9,386 nucleotides of DNA from Bacteroidota bacterium (GCA_018267435.1 JAFDYM010000365.1:1-9386), one strand, 5' to 3'; shown: positions 1-5,795, counted from the stretch's first letter. A program made the numbers and translations. Notes: generated by a model not told the origin, from the sequence alone.

Positions 1-1
1 C

Positions 2-385
2 ATTGGTCCGCTGGTGGCTAAGATAGGCCCCTACCCTTTTACCATATCTCGCGATAGGGTGACGGATGAGAGTGCAGAAGTGCGCTTTAGCAATGCCAAT
101 CATGTGGCGCTGAATAGTCCGAACAAGATAACAGCGAAAGACTTTGAAGGCTGGGTGCAGGAGCGCGGTATATACTTTGCCACCGAGCTTGACAAAGGTT
201 ATGAAACTGTGCTAAGCATGAACGACCCTACTGAAAAAAGCAGCGATGGCAGTTTGATAATAGCTAAGCACGGCAAGGGCAACTTTGTGTACACGGGCTT
301 GGTGTTCTTCCGCGAGCTGCCTGCGGGTGTGCCGGGTGCATACAGGCTATTTGCTAACCTATTGGCGCTGCCGCAAAATAAGTAA
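2..385 (+). CDS. PIG-L (LmbE-like) family deacetylase, C-terminal fragment
   Basis: This is the 3' end of a gene that begins before the window: the frame is open from base 2 (I-G-P-L-V-A-K...), so the GTG at 14 is not its start. About 127 residues are visible, ending at TAA. The segment GKGNFVYTGLVFFRELPAG followed by VPGAYRLFANLLAL matches, from memory, the C-terminus of the long Bacteroidota PIG-L/LmbE proteins, which carry an N-terminal zinc-dependent deacetylase domain and a C-terminal glutamine-amidotransferase-like or beta-rich domain. The catalytic part lies outside the window, so the activity (probably N-deacetylation of an acetylated sugar) cannot be verified here. The next gene starts 3 bases after the stop, and a sodium:solute symporter follows, which suggests one operon coupling deacetylation and uptake. 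The family call is recognition, not a search. Confidence 0.7.
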   Translation: MGPLVAKIGPYPFTISRDRVTDESAEVRFSNANHVALNSPNKITAKDFEGWVQERGIYFATELDKGYETVLSMNDPTEKSSDGSLIIAKHGKGNFVYTGLVFFRELPAGVPGAYRLFANLLALPQNK

Positions 386-388
386 ACC

Positions 389-505
389 ATGCCGAACGAG
401 AAGCCCCCAATCATGAAAAGTTGGAATCAACTGTATGCAGTTGTTATCGGCTTCCTTGTGCTCAATATCCTATTTCTGTATTGGCTTACTAAATACTTTG
501 CATGA
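389..505 (+). CDS. Small single-pass membrane protein (38 aa) coupled to the symporter
   Basis: A 38-residue ORF fills the space between the deacetylase and the symporter. It starts with ATG 3 bases after the upstream stop, and its TGA (503-505) overlaps the symporter ATG (502-504) as ATGA, an arrangement typical of translational coupling. The N-terminus is short and polar (MPNEKPPIMKSWNQLY). It is followed by one hydrophobic helix at about residues 17-34 (VVIGFLVLNILFLYWLTK) and ends KYFA. An internal ATG at 413 gives a 30-residue form starting MKSWNQLY and could be the true start; there is no clear Shine-Dalgarno sequence for either. I do not recognise the family. Small single- or double-helix partners of SSS transporters are known elsewhere (for example DUF4212 or YhdT), but similarity to those is not evident. 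A role as an accessory subunit or coupling leader is inferred from position only. Confidence 0.6.
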   Translation: MPNEKPPIMKSWNQLYAVVIGFLVLNILFLYWLTKYFA

Positions 506-2199
506 GCAATATCGATTGGGCCATACTAGCAATTACCCTGCTTGCCATTGTACTGTATGGCATGTGGAAGAGCCGTGGCACCAATGACCTCAACGGCTTT
601 CTACTAGCTAACAAGGAATTGCCTTGGTACCACGTTGGTCTATCGGTAATGGCTACACAAGCCAGTGCTATTACCTTTCTATCTACGCCCGGTCAAGCTT
701 ATGATGATGGCTTACGTTTCATTCAATTCTACTTCGGTTTGCCATTGGCTATGGTGCTGTTGTGTGTGGCCTTTATACCCATATTTAAAGGGCTAAACGT
801 TTATACGGCGTATGAATATTTAGAGAAGCGCTTCGATAATAAAACACGGACGCTGACGGCCTTTCTATTCTTGCTTCAACGCGGCTTAAGTACGGGTATA
901 ACCATCTACGCCCCTGCTATTATCCTATCTACCATATTGCATATTGATATTACTTATACCATCATCTTCAACGGCGCTATCGTTATCATCTACACCGTAT
1001 ATGGTGGCACCAAGGCTGTATCGCACACGCAGTTGTTTCAAATGGGTGTCATATTCGCGGGCTTGTTCCTAGCAGCGTACATGGTTATACACTTGTTGCC
1101 CGAGCAGGTAAGCTTTGGCAATGCCCTACAAATAGCAGGCAAAATGAACAAGATGAACGCTATTGATACGGGCTTCGATTGGAACAACAAATACAATATA
1201 TGGTCGGGCATTATTGGTGGCTTTTTCTTACAGCTATCGTACTTCGGCACCGATCAATCGCAGGTGGGCAGATACCTAACGGGTAGCTCGGTAGCGCAGA
1301 GCAGGCTGGGCCTAATCATGAATGGCTTGGTGAAGATACCCATGCAGTTTCTCATACTGGCCATAGGTGTGTTGGTGTTTGTATTCTACCAGTTTAACCA
1401 AGCGCCTATCTTCTTTAACCAAACAGAGATAACGAAGCTAGAAAAGAGCCAATATGCGGGTGAGCTGAGCACCCTGCAACAACAATACGCACAAGCGGGC
1501 GAAGAAAAGCAACAAGCCGTAATGCAGCTATCGGCGGCCATATCTGCCGAAAACGATGCGCTGATAAGCGAGGCGCAAAGCCATGCCAATACCGCCGAGG
1601 GTAAGACAAAAGCCATCAAAGCCAAGCTAGGCGAGTTGATGAAAAGGAACAACCCTGCTGCGAACACCAACGACACCAACTACATCTTCCTATCCTTCGT
1701 TACACAGAAGCTACCTGTGGGTGTAGTAGGCTTGTTGATTGCTATTATCTTCCTCGCATCTATGGGCTCAGCAGCAAGTGGTTTAAACTCCTTGGCATCT
1801 ACAACAGTGGTCGATTTCTACCAACGTATATTTGGTGCCGATAGCAGCAAGTTCAGCGACTTTAACATTTCGCGCATCTCTACATTACTATGGGGTATAT
1901 TCTGCATCATCACGGCGCTATACGCCAGCAAGCTGGGCAACTTAATAGAGGCCGTAAATATTCTCGGCTCTTTATTCTATGGCACTATACTCGGCGTGTT
2001 TCTCGTTGCATTCTATATGAAAACCGTGAACGGCACCAGCGTGTTTATCTCAGCTTTAATAGCAGAGATAATAGTGGTGGTATGTTGGCAGGCAGATGTT
2101 GTCGCATTCCTTTGGCTAAACGTGTTGGGCTGCATCATCCTCATGTTTATAGCATGGCTGCTAAGTAAATTGCAAAGGGAGGAAGTGGTGGCTGCGTAG
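502..2199 (+). CDS. Sodium:solute symporter (SSS family) with a periplasmic insertion
   Basis: A 565-residue inner-membrane transporter of the SSS family (LeuT fold), expected to use the sodium gradient to import a small solute. Family landmarks are visible: the first helix at about 5-21, SVMATQASAITFLSTPGQAY (48-67) in the broken core helix, YTAYEYLEKRF (101-111), YGGTKAVSHTQLFQ (167-180), GTDQSQVGRYLTGSS (249-263) in a cytoplasmic loop, and GSAASGLNSLASTTVVDFY (422-440). The last aligns with the vSGLT helix that supplies the Na2-site serines: the S365 equivalent appears kept (S423), while the S364 equivalent appears to be glycine (G422); this is a by-eye alignment. Residues about 300-403 form a hydrophilic Gln/Ala/Glu-rich insertion between two core helices. 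The start overlaps the upstream microprotein stop, and the gene ends with tandem stops TAG-TAA. The substrate is unknown; the deacetylase neighbour hints at a sugar-derived compound. Confidence 0.9.
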   Translation: MSNIDWAILAITLLAIVLYGMWKSRGTNDLNGFLLANKELPWYHVGLSVMATQASAITFLSTPGQAYDDGLRFIQFYFGLPLAMVLLCVAFIPIFKGLNVYTAYEYLEKRFDNKTRTLTAFLFLLQRGLSTGITIYAPAIILSTILHIDITYTIIFNGAIVIIYTVYGGTKAVSHTQLFQMGVIFAGLFLAAYMVIHLLPEQVSFGNALQIAGKMNKMNAIDTGFDWNNKYNIWSGIIGGFFLQLSYFGTDQSQVGRYLTGSSVAQSRLGLIMNGLVKIPMQFLILAIGVLVFVFYQFNQAPIFFNQTEITKLEKSQYAGELSTLQQQYAQAGEEKQQAVMQLSAAISAENDALISEAQSHANTAEGKTKAIKAKLGELMKRNNPAANTNDTNYIFLSFVTQKLPVGVVGLLIAIIFLASMGSAASGLNSLASTTVVDFYQRIFGADSSKFSDFNISRISTLLWGIFCIITALYASKLGNLIEAVNILGSLFYGTILGVFLVAFYMKTVNGTSVFISALIAEIIVVVCWQADVVAFLWLNVLGCIILMFIAWLLSKLQREEVVAA

Positions 2200-2435
2200 T
2201 AAGCGCTTTTATTTTTTCAACCACCCCCTGCCCCCTCCTATAAACAGGAGAGGGTGAAAAAGAGAATGCGCATTGCTTCTACAGATATGTCATCCATAAG
2301 GGACTAATACAATGTTTCCATTCTATTGCTAATTGTATCATACTAGCTTTACTATTATTTGGCGCGGTGCTGTTGCGCATCTCCCGTACTGTTGGTTGCC
2401 ACGCGCGCACATACTTTGGACCTTCTTCTACACCA
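2200..2435. other. Intergenic region between convergent genes, no gene found
   Basis: This stretch separates the symporter from the terminator of the leftward DUF2911 gene. It holds a C-rich hairpin (2231-2254, listed separately) and otherwise AT-rich sequence with no convincing coding potential. The 66-codon minus-strand frame crossing it (2279-2479) overlaps the terminator and resembles nothing I know. The segment around 2285-2310 with TGTC...GGGAC is faintly like the GGGAC-type dispersed repeats common in Bacteroidota genomes, but it is too degenerate to call. No clear rho-independent terminator for the symporter is visible. Confidence 0.5.
2231..2254. repeat. C-rich inverted repeat downstream of the symporter
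   Basis: CCCCCTCCT (2231-2239) pairs with AGGAGAGGG (2246-2254) across a 6-base loop, giving a 9-bp stem with one C-A mismatch. No T-tract follows on either strand, so it is not a canonical terminator. It could be a 3'-end stabilising hairpin or a remnant of the CCCCCT/AGGGGG-type intergenic elements frequent in Bacteroidota. The window ends (9377-9386) with another C-rich run, ACCCCTCCC, just after the last gene, which may be the left arm of a similar element. Confidence 0.45.
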
Positions 2436-2468
2436 ATAAAAAAAGGCCACCGATAAACGGTAGCCTTT
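2436..2468 (-). terminator. Rho-independent terminator of the DUF2911 gene
   Basis: On the minus strand, AAAGGCTACCG (2468-2458) pairs with CGGTGGCCTTT (2452-2442) around the 5-base loop TTTAT. This is an 11-bp stem with a single U-G wobble, and it runs straight into a tract of seven Ts (2444-2438). It lies 25 bases beyond the stop codon at 2494 of the leftward DUF2911 gene, exactly where its terminator is expected. On the plus strand the same site has a C-A mismatch and no T-tract directly after the stem, so it is less suited to ending symporter transcripts. Confidence 0.9.
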
Positions 2469-2493
2469 CCTATCAACAACTAAAAAAGTATCC

Positions 2494-3342
2494 TTATTTA
2501 TTTTCAGATATCAGCTTTTCAGCCATCTTAACATAGTCATCATTCTTAGCTTCTTTAGCTAACAAAATTACATTCTGTGCTGTTTCTACTGCGGCTTTCT
2601 TTTCGCCAAGCTTAGCTTGTATCTTAGCCTTTAGCATCCACATCCAAAAAGCTTTAGGATTATTATCGGTGGCCTTGTTCGCCCAATCTAATGCTTGCTT
2701 CAAATCCTTGTTGTTCTCGTAGTAATAGCTAGCAGCTTGAAAATATGGGCGCGTATCGTTAGCCAATGATGCATCGATATTCTTCATAATCTTAGCATCT
2801 ATATCAGCTTGTACTTTGAACGACACCTTTGTTTGGTCCCATATCAACTCGATATTGGCAGTTGTATTTGTTACATCCGCTATATTGATGGTAAAGGTTT
2901 CTGTTTTAGTACTCTGCGTAACAGGCTTTACACTAAAGCGCAATACCTCGTCTTCTTTCTTGTAATCATTTACGTTACCGCCTAGCTTTAGGTCTTTGTA
3001 TAGCATTATTTCCCATGCGTCTTTGTTTGGCACGGTGTATAGTGCATAGATGCCAGCCTTTACAGCCTTGCCTTCTACCGTTACATCTTCGCCGAAGGTA
3101 ATTTGTGTAGCGGCATTAGCGCCGGTACGCCATACTTTGCCAAAAGGAACAACATCGCCAAACACTACGCGGCCCTTAACGCCTGGTCGAGAGTATTCAA
3201 CCGTAATGTCAGACAATGCAAAAGCTTGCTTAATAGTTTGCGATGGGCTTGGAGCTGGCACCTTTAATTGTTGTGCACTAGCTGTAATAGCAGCAAAGGT
3301 AAATGCCGCCACAGCCACCTTTTTAATTGTAGAAGTAATCAT
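2494..3342 (-). CDS. Secreted DUF2911 protein with TPR-like C-terminus
   Basis: A 282-residue protein with a signal peptide (basic KK at 7-8, hydrophobic core 9-21, probable cleavage ASA|QQ after residue 23), so it is probably periplasmic or exported. Residues about 30-175 are a DUF2911 domain. Its hallmarks are PSPSQTIKQAF (31-41), VEYSRPGVKGRVVFG (48-62), VPFGKVWRTGANAATQITF (65-83) and AGIYALYTVP (96-105). The domain's function is not known. Residues about 195-280 are helical and TPR-like, with ALDWANKATDNNPKAFWMWM (217-236) and a second AKLGEKKAAVETAQ helix pair; this two-part layout is common in Bacteroidota DUF2911 proteins. I chose ATG 3342 because it starts the signal peptide directly; an in-frame ATG at 3390 would add 16 polar residues. 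The leader is A-rich (AACCAAAAC) without Shine-Dalgarno, and a strong terminator follows. Confidence 0.9.
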   Translation of the reverse strand: MITSTIKKVAVAAFTFAAITASAQQLKVPAPSPSQTIKQAFALSDITVEYSRPGVKGRVVFGDVVPFGKVWRTGANAATQITFGEDVTVEGKAVKAGIYALYTVPNKDAWEIMLYKDLKLGGNVNDYKKEDEVLRFSVKPVTQSTKTETFTINIADVTNTTANIELIWDQTKVSFKVQADIDAKIMKNIDASLANDTRPYFQAASYYYENNKDLKQALDWANKATDNNPKAFWMWMLKAKIQAKLGEKKAAVETAQNVILLAKEAKNDDYVKMAEKLISENK

Positions 3343-3635
3343 GTTTTGGTTTGTTTGGTTTTGTAAATGGGGATGTAAGTTTAAACGCATTTTTTAAGGC
3401 AATGAAGCAATAGCCTTGGGTTTAACATTAGTTGGAGAAGATGCCAACCAAACAAAGTACAGCGCTAAATCATCTACCTACCTTTGCCCATCGGTATACA
3501 GCGAGGTAGCAAAGTAAAAAAAACTGCTACCCCCTACTTCACTAAGTACTTCATTTTCAAACAAATGCAAGTCAAACATGGGAACACCCCCTATTTAATC
3601 TCCACTTGTGTTGGTTGAATAACTAACCAGGTCCG
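3343..3635. other. Intergenic region between two leftward genes
   Basis: This roughly 290-base stretch lies downstream of the T9SS-cargo gene and upstream of the DUF2911 gene, so it should contain the end of one transcript and the promoter of the other. No convincing terminator for the upstream gene is visible. There is an exact 7-bp inverted repeat, GGTAGCA (3505-3511) and TGCTACC (3525-3531), with eight As inside its loop. On the minus strand, TACTTTG (3459-3453) is one base short of the Bacteroidota -7 consensus. A perfect TACCTTTG sits at 3479-3486 on the plus strand, but no gene follows it and I see no -33 element. I therefore make no promoter call. Confidence 0.4.
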
Positions 3636-5168
3636 CTACTCCTTCACCAACCTGCCCGTGGCCACTATGTTGCCCTTACGCTTTATGTATACGGTATAGC
3701 TGCCGCTTGGGTAATTGCCCACCTGCAGCTTTTGAAAGCCGCTGTACATAGGCAAAGCCTGGCTGTGCACGGTTTGCCCTAGGCTGTTGGCTATCTCCAT
3801 CGTGGCCTCGCCCTTGCTCCAATCCGTGTAGCCGTAGTCGATGGTGGCTACATCGTTGGCGGGGTTGGGGAATACCTTAAGTATCTTCTCCTTCTCGGCT
3901 ATGTTCTTTATGGAAGTGAGCGTATCACAGGGGCTGTTGGCTTCCGCGCCTAGTCTGTAGTTCGGATAGAATGGTAGACCTATTATGAAGCTTGGAAGTT
4001 TTACCGTATCCTGAAAATTAGAGTTGACACCTGTGTGGTCGGGGTTATTGATGACCGCCATATAATAGGTGCCGTTCCTTGAACTGATATAGATTTTTCC
4101 ATCGGGACCCAGCTGTGCCAGGTTGTACGTAACCGGGGCAGGATTCAGATATGGATAATAATTGGCGATGACCTTTCGAGTAGAGGCTATAGGAAAGCCA
4201 AGTATATCGAACTGGAATATTTGCTTGCTTGTGCATATGTAGGCATATCTACTATTGGGTGAAAACTCACAACCCGACATTAGAAATCCCGTGGAATTGA
4301 ATTTTTCGGGAAAAATGTAGCTTTCCATCAGTACTAGTGAGCCGTTGCAGCGGTTGAAGGCATAAAAGTCAACCTGCCCCAATTCGTCGTTTGTGCTCAG
4401 CATCCAGTTGCCGTCAGGAGAGAAACGATGCACGGCTGTTTGCCCTCTACTATAAATAGCCCCCCCTGTACAATTCAATGGATTCTTCTTGAGGCTGTCG
4501 CTACCATCGTATAGATATATTTGGAAGCAGTCAGTACCCTGTTTCATGGTTACCAGCCACCAGTCCCTGCCATTGGCATGGCGCACCGCCCCCATACTGC
4601 CGGAAGCGGTTACAGTATCGAAAACCTTGTCCTTGTAAAGGACCTTCCCCAAACCCATGTTCTCGGACATGTCCAACTGGCTGCGCATCAATTTTGGGAA
4701 ATGAATAAATGTGGTATTAGGGAAAGTATCAACAAAGCCATAGAAGATATCATATACATTGCTGTTGCTAGGGTTGGGGAGTACGTTCATTATGGCATCG
4801 TTCGGATTTCCGTAATAGTGCCAACCAGCCAAGTTCTGCAAATAAAAACCGTTGTGCAGACTGTCACCGTTTTGCATTACACCATCGAAGGCGTCCCTTA
4901 CCGTTATGCCGTTGGTGTAAAAAAGCACGTTGCCGTCATCATCGCTCATGGTAAAGTTGGCACCGCCGCCAAAGTTGATGCCCAAGGAATCATAACTAAG
5001 TAGCATCGGTTGTTGGCTGAAATCGAATTTGGATATGCCGAACCAGTACTGAAAACCTTCGCTATATCCACCCCAGCTTGAATAACCGGCCAACCATGTA
5101 TAGTCCCGTTTCTGGCCAATCGAAACAAGGCTATACAGGCATAAACAGATGGTAACTATGGTTTTCAT
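3636..5168 (-). CDS. Secreted beta-propeller-like protein with T9SS type A sorting domain
   Basis: A 510-residue exported protein. Residues 1-18 are a signal peptide (MKTIVTICLCLYSLVSIG, cleaved before Q19). Residues about 20-420 have the repeated pattern of a beta-propeller or WD40-like fold, with blade-like strings such as MSDDDGNVLFYTNGITV (74-90), HRFSPDGNWMLSTN (247-260), CEFSPNSRYAYICTS (300-314) and AQLGPDGKIYISS (351-363). Residues about 430-510 are a type IX secretion sorting domain: KVFPNPANDVATIDY (431-445), a middle GQTVHSQ, and the terminal strand ending IVATGRLVKE. The protein should cross the outer membrane through T9SS and be surface-anchored or released. I chose ATG 5168 because it opens the signal peptide; an upstream ATG at 5192 would add 8 residues. 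The ligand or activity is unknown. Six D-S/T-(L/V) motifs lie in the propeller part and none in the sorting domain. Confidence 0.85.
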   Translation of the reverse strand: MKTIVTICLCLYSLVSIGQKRDYTWLAGYSSWGGYSEGFQYWFGISKFDFSQQPMLLSYDSLGINFGGGANFTMSDDDGNVLFYTNGITVRDAFDGVMQNGDSLHNGFYLQNLAGWHYYGNPNDAIMNVLPNPSNSNVYDIFYGFVDTFPNTTFIHFPKLMRSQLDMSENMGLGKVLYKDKVFDTVTASGSMGAVRHANGRDWWLVTMKQGTDCFQIYLYDGSDSLKKNPLNCTGGAIYSRGQTAVHRFSPDGNWMLSTNDELGQVDFYAFNRCNGSLVLMESYIFPEKFNSTGFLMSGCEFSPNSRYAYICTSKQIFQFDILGFPIASTRKVIANYYPYLNPAPVTYNLAQLGPDGKIYISSRNGTYYMAVINNPDHTGVNSNFQDTVKLPSFIIGLPFYPNYRLGAEANSPCDTLTSIKNIAEKEKILKVFPNPANDVATIDYGYTDWSKGEATMEIANSLGQTVHSQALPMYSGFQKLQVGNYPSGSYTVYIKRKGNIVATGRLVKE

Positions 5169-5246
5169 AAAGATAAATATATAAGAAAGCAAGGGAAGGT
5201 GTGCGGCTTAAGAGCATTTCGTCTCCAACAAACAGTAACTGAGGCG

Positions 5247-5439
5247 AGCTTGGCATTGGGTTAGCTGCGCTGATCCATGTTATGGGGCTTTGCAAATGCA
5301 AATCCCGCGGCGCATACGCGCCTGGGTCTTTTTTGCTTTGATGGATTAACTACGTTGATCCTTGATGGGGGGCTAAACAAACATAAAGCAAGCCACGCAC
5401 TGCGTGCTAGTTTTTTATTTCCTGTAAATGCTTCAAGCA
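5247..5439 (+). repeat. Palindrome-rich tandem repeat, copy 1 (193 bp)
   Basis: First of two direct copies, measured between successive AGCTTGGC anchors (5247, 5440, 5631). By eye it matches copy 2 at about 93 percent (12 substitutions and one 2-base indel). The unit contains, in order: a hairpin motif (5258-5276), a TTTGCAAATGCAAAT stretch, a GC-rich hairpin with T-tract (5304-5334), a second hairpin motif (5343-5361), a G6 run (5367-5372), and a CACGCACTGCGTG palindrome (5394-5406) followed by T6. No transposase or coding frame belongs to it. It resembles a non-autonomous REP/MITE-like dispersed element, and orientation is arbitrary. It begins 79 bases upstream of the T9SS-cargo start codon. 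Confidence 0.85.
5304..5334 (+). terminator. Terminator-like hairpin inside repeat copy 1
   Basis: GGCGC (5309-5313) pairs with GCGCC (5318-5322) around ATAC, and CCC (5304-5306) with GGG (5324-5326) outside a small internal loop. TCTTTTTT follows. It has the form of a rho-independent terminator for plus-strand transcription, although no plus-strand gene precedes it. The identical structure is at 5497-5527 in copy 2. It may only be a feature of the mobile repeat. Confidence 0.5.
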
Positions 5440-5638
5440 AGCTTGGCGATGGATTAGCTGAGCTGATCCATGTTCATGGGCTTTGCAAATGCAAATCCCG
5501 CGGCGCATACGCGCCTGGGTCTTTTTTGTTGATGGATTAACTGCGTTGATCCTAGGTGGGGGGCTAAACAAACATTATGCAAGCCACGCACTGCGTGCTA
5601 GTTTTTTATTTCCTGTAAATGCTTCAAGCAAGCTTGGC
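5440..5638 (+). repeat. Palindrome-rich tandem repeat, copy 2 (191 bp plus anchor)
   Basis: Second direct copy (5440-5630) followed by a third AGCTTGGC anchor (5631-5638). The last 60 bases or so, through the CACGCACTGCGTG palindrome (5585-5597), T6 and the CAAGCTTG palindrome, are identical to copy 1. The differences cluster in the first hairpin motif, in the bases just after it, and around the G6 run. The copy ends 7 bases before the T-tract region of the tRNA-Gln terminator. Each copy carries the same two terminator-like hairpins and the same two 19-base inverted motifs (here 5451-5469 and 5534-5552). Confidence 0.85.
5497..5527 (+). terminator. Terminator-like hairpin inside repeat copy 2
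   Basis: This has the same sequence as the hairpin in copy 1: a CCC...GGG outer and GGCGC/GCGCC inner stem with an ATAC loop, then TC and six Ts (5522-5527). It would stop plus-strand transcripts heading toward the antisense side of the tRNA gene, but no such transcript is evident. Its complete conservation between copies that differ elsewhere suggests the structure matters to the element. Confidence 0.5.
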
Positions 5639-5644
5639 ATTTCC

Positions 5645-5680
5645 TGAAAATAAAAAACCGCTCCTTGAAGGGAGCGGCTT
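5645..5680 (-). terminator. Rho-independent terminator of tRNA-Gln
   Basis: On the minus strand, AAGCCGCTCC (5680-5671) pairs with GGAGCGGTTT (5664-5655) around the 6-base loop CTTCAA. The stem is 10 bp with one G-U wobble and continues into a TTTTTTATTTT tract (5657-5647). It starts 12 bases after the tRNA 3' end at 5693, so it very probably ends the tRNA transcript before the tandem repeat and the T9SS-cargo gene. Confidence 0.9.
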
Positions 5681-5692
5681 GCTTTATTATTG

Positions 5693-5763
5693 TTGCCCGA
5701 GATGGATTCGAACCACCACAAACTGAACCAAAATCAGTTGTCCTGCCATTAGACGATCGGGCA
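5693..5763 (-). tRNA. trnQ: tRNA-Gln (anticodon TTG)
   Basis: A complete cloverleaf of 71 bases without an encoded CCA. The acceptor stem TGCCCGA (5763-5757) pairs with TCGGGCA (5700-5694), with discriminator A at 5693. The D arm is GTC-TAATGGCAG-GAC. The anticodon stem ACTGA/TCAGT encloses the loop TTTTGGT, giving anticodon TTG (5731-5729), which reads glutamine CAA codons. The variable loop is 4 bases (TTGT). The T arm is GGTGG-TTCGAAT-CCATC. The base after the discriminator does not continue as CCA, so CCA must be added post-transcriptionally. A promoter upstream and a terminator downstream indicate a single-gene transcript. Confidence 0.97.
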
Positions 5764-5795
5764 TTGACCGTACCGCTTATTGCTAAACGGGAGCG

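Noticed and set aside
2279..2479. A 66-codon minus-strand ORF in the convergent intergenic gap
   Set aside because: It overlaps the strong terminator of the DUF2911 gene and shows no recognisable family, signal peptide or helix pattern.
3479..3486. Perfect TACCTTTG promoter-like element on the plus strand
   Set aside because: No -33 TTTG at the right spacing and no plus-strand gene or RNA follows it.
3505..3531. GGTAGCA/TGCTACC inverted repeat with an A8 run as a terminator
   Set aside because: The homopolymer is inside the loop rather than after the stem, so it cannot work as a standard rho-independent terminator on either strand.
5277..5540. An 87-codon plus-strand ORF across the tandem repeat
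   Set aside because: Both repeat copies are read in different frames of it, its composition follows the palindromes, and it has no recognisable domain. It is a by-product of the repeat.
5247..5638. The tandem repeat as a CRISPR array
   Set aside because: Only two units of about 192 bp, no short repeat with unique spacers, and no cas genes nearby.
5693..5763. tRNA-Gln as an integration site of a genomic island
   Set aside because: No integrase gene and no second copy of the tRNA 3' end were seen in the window; the adjacent repeat lacks tRNA-derived sequence.
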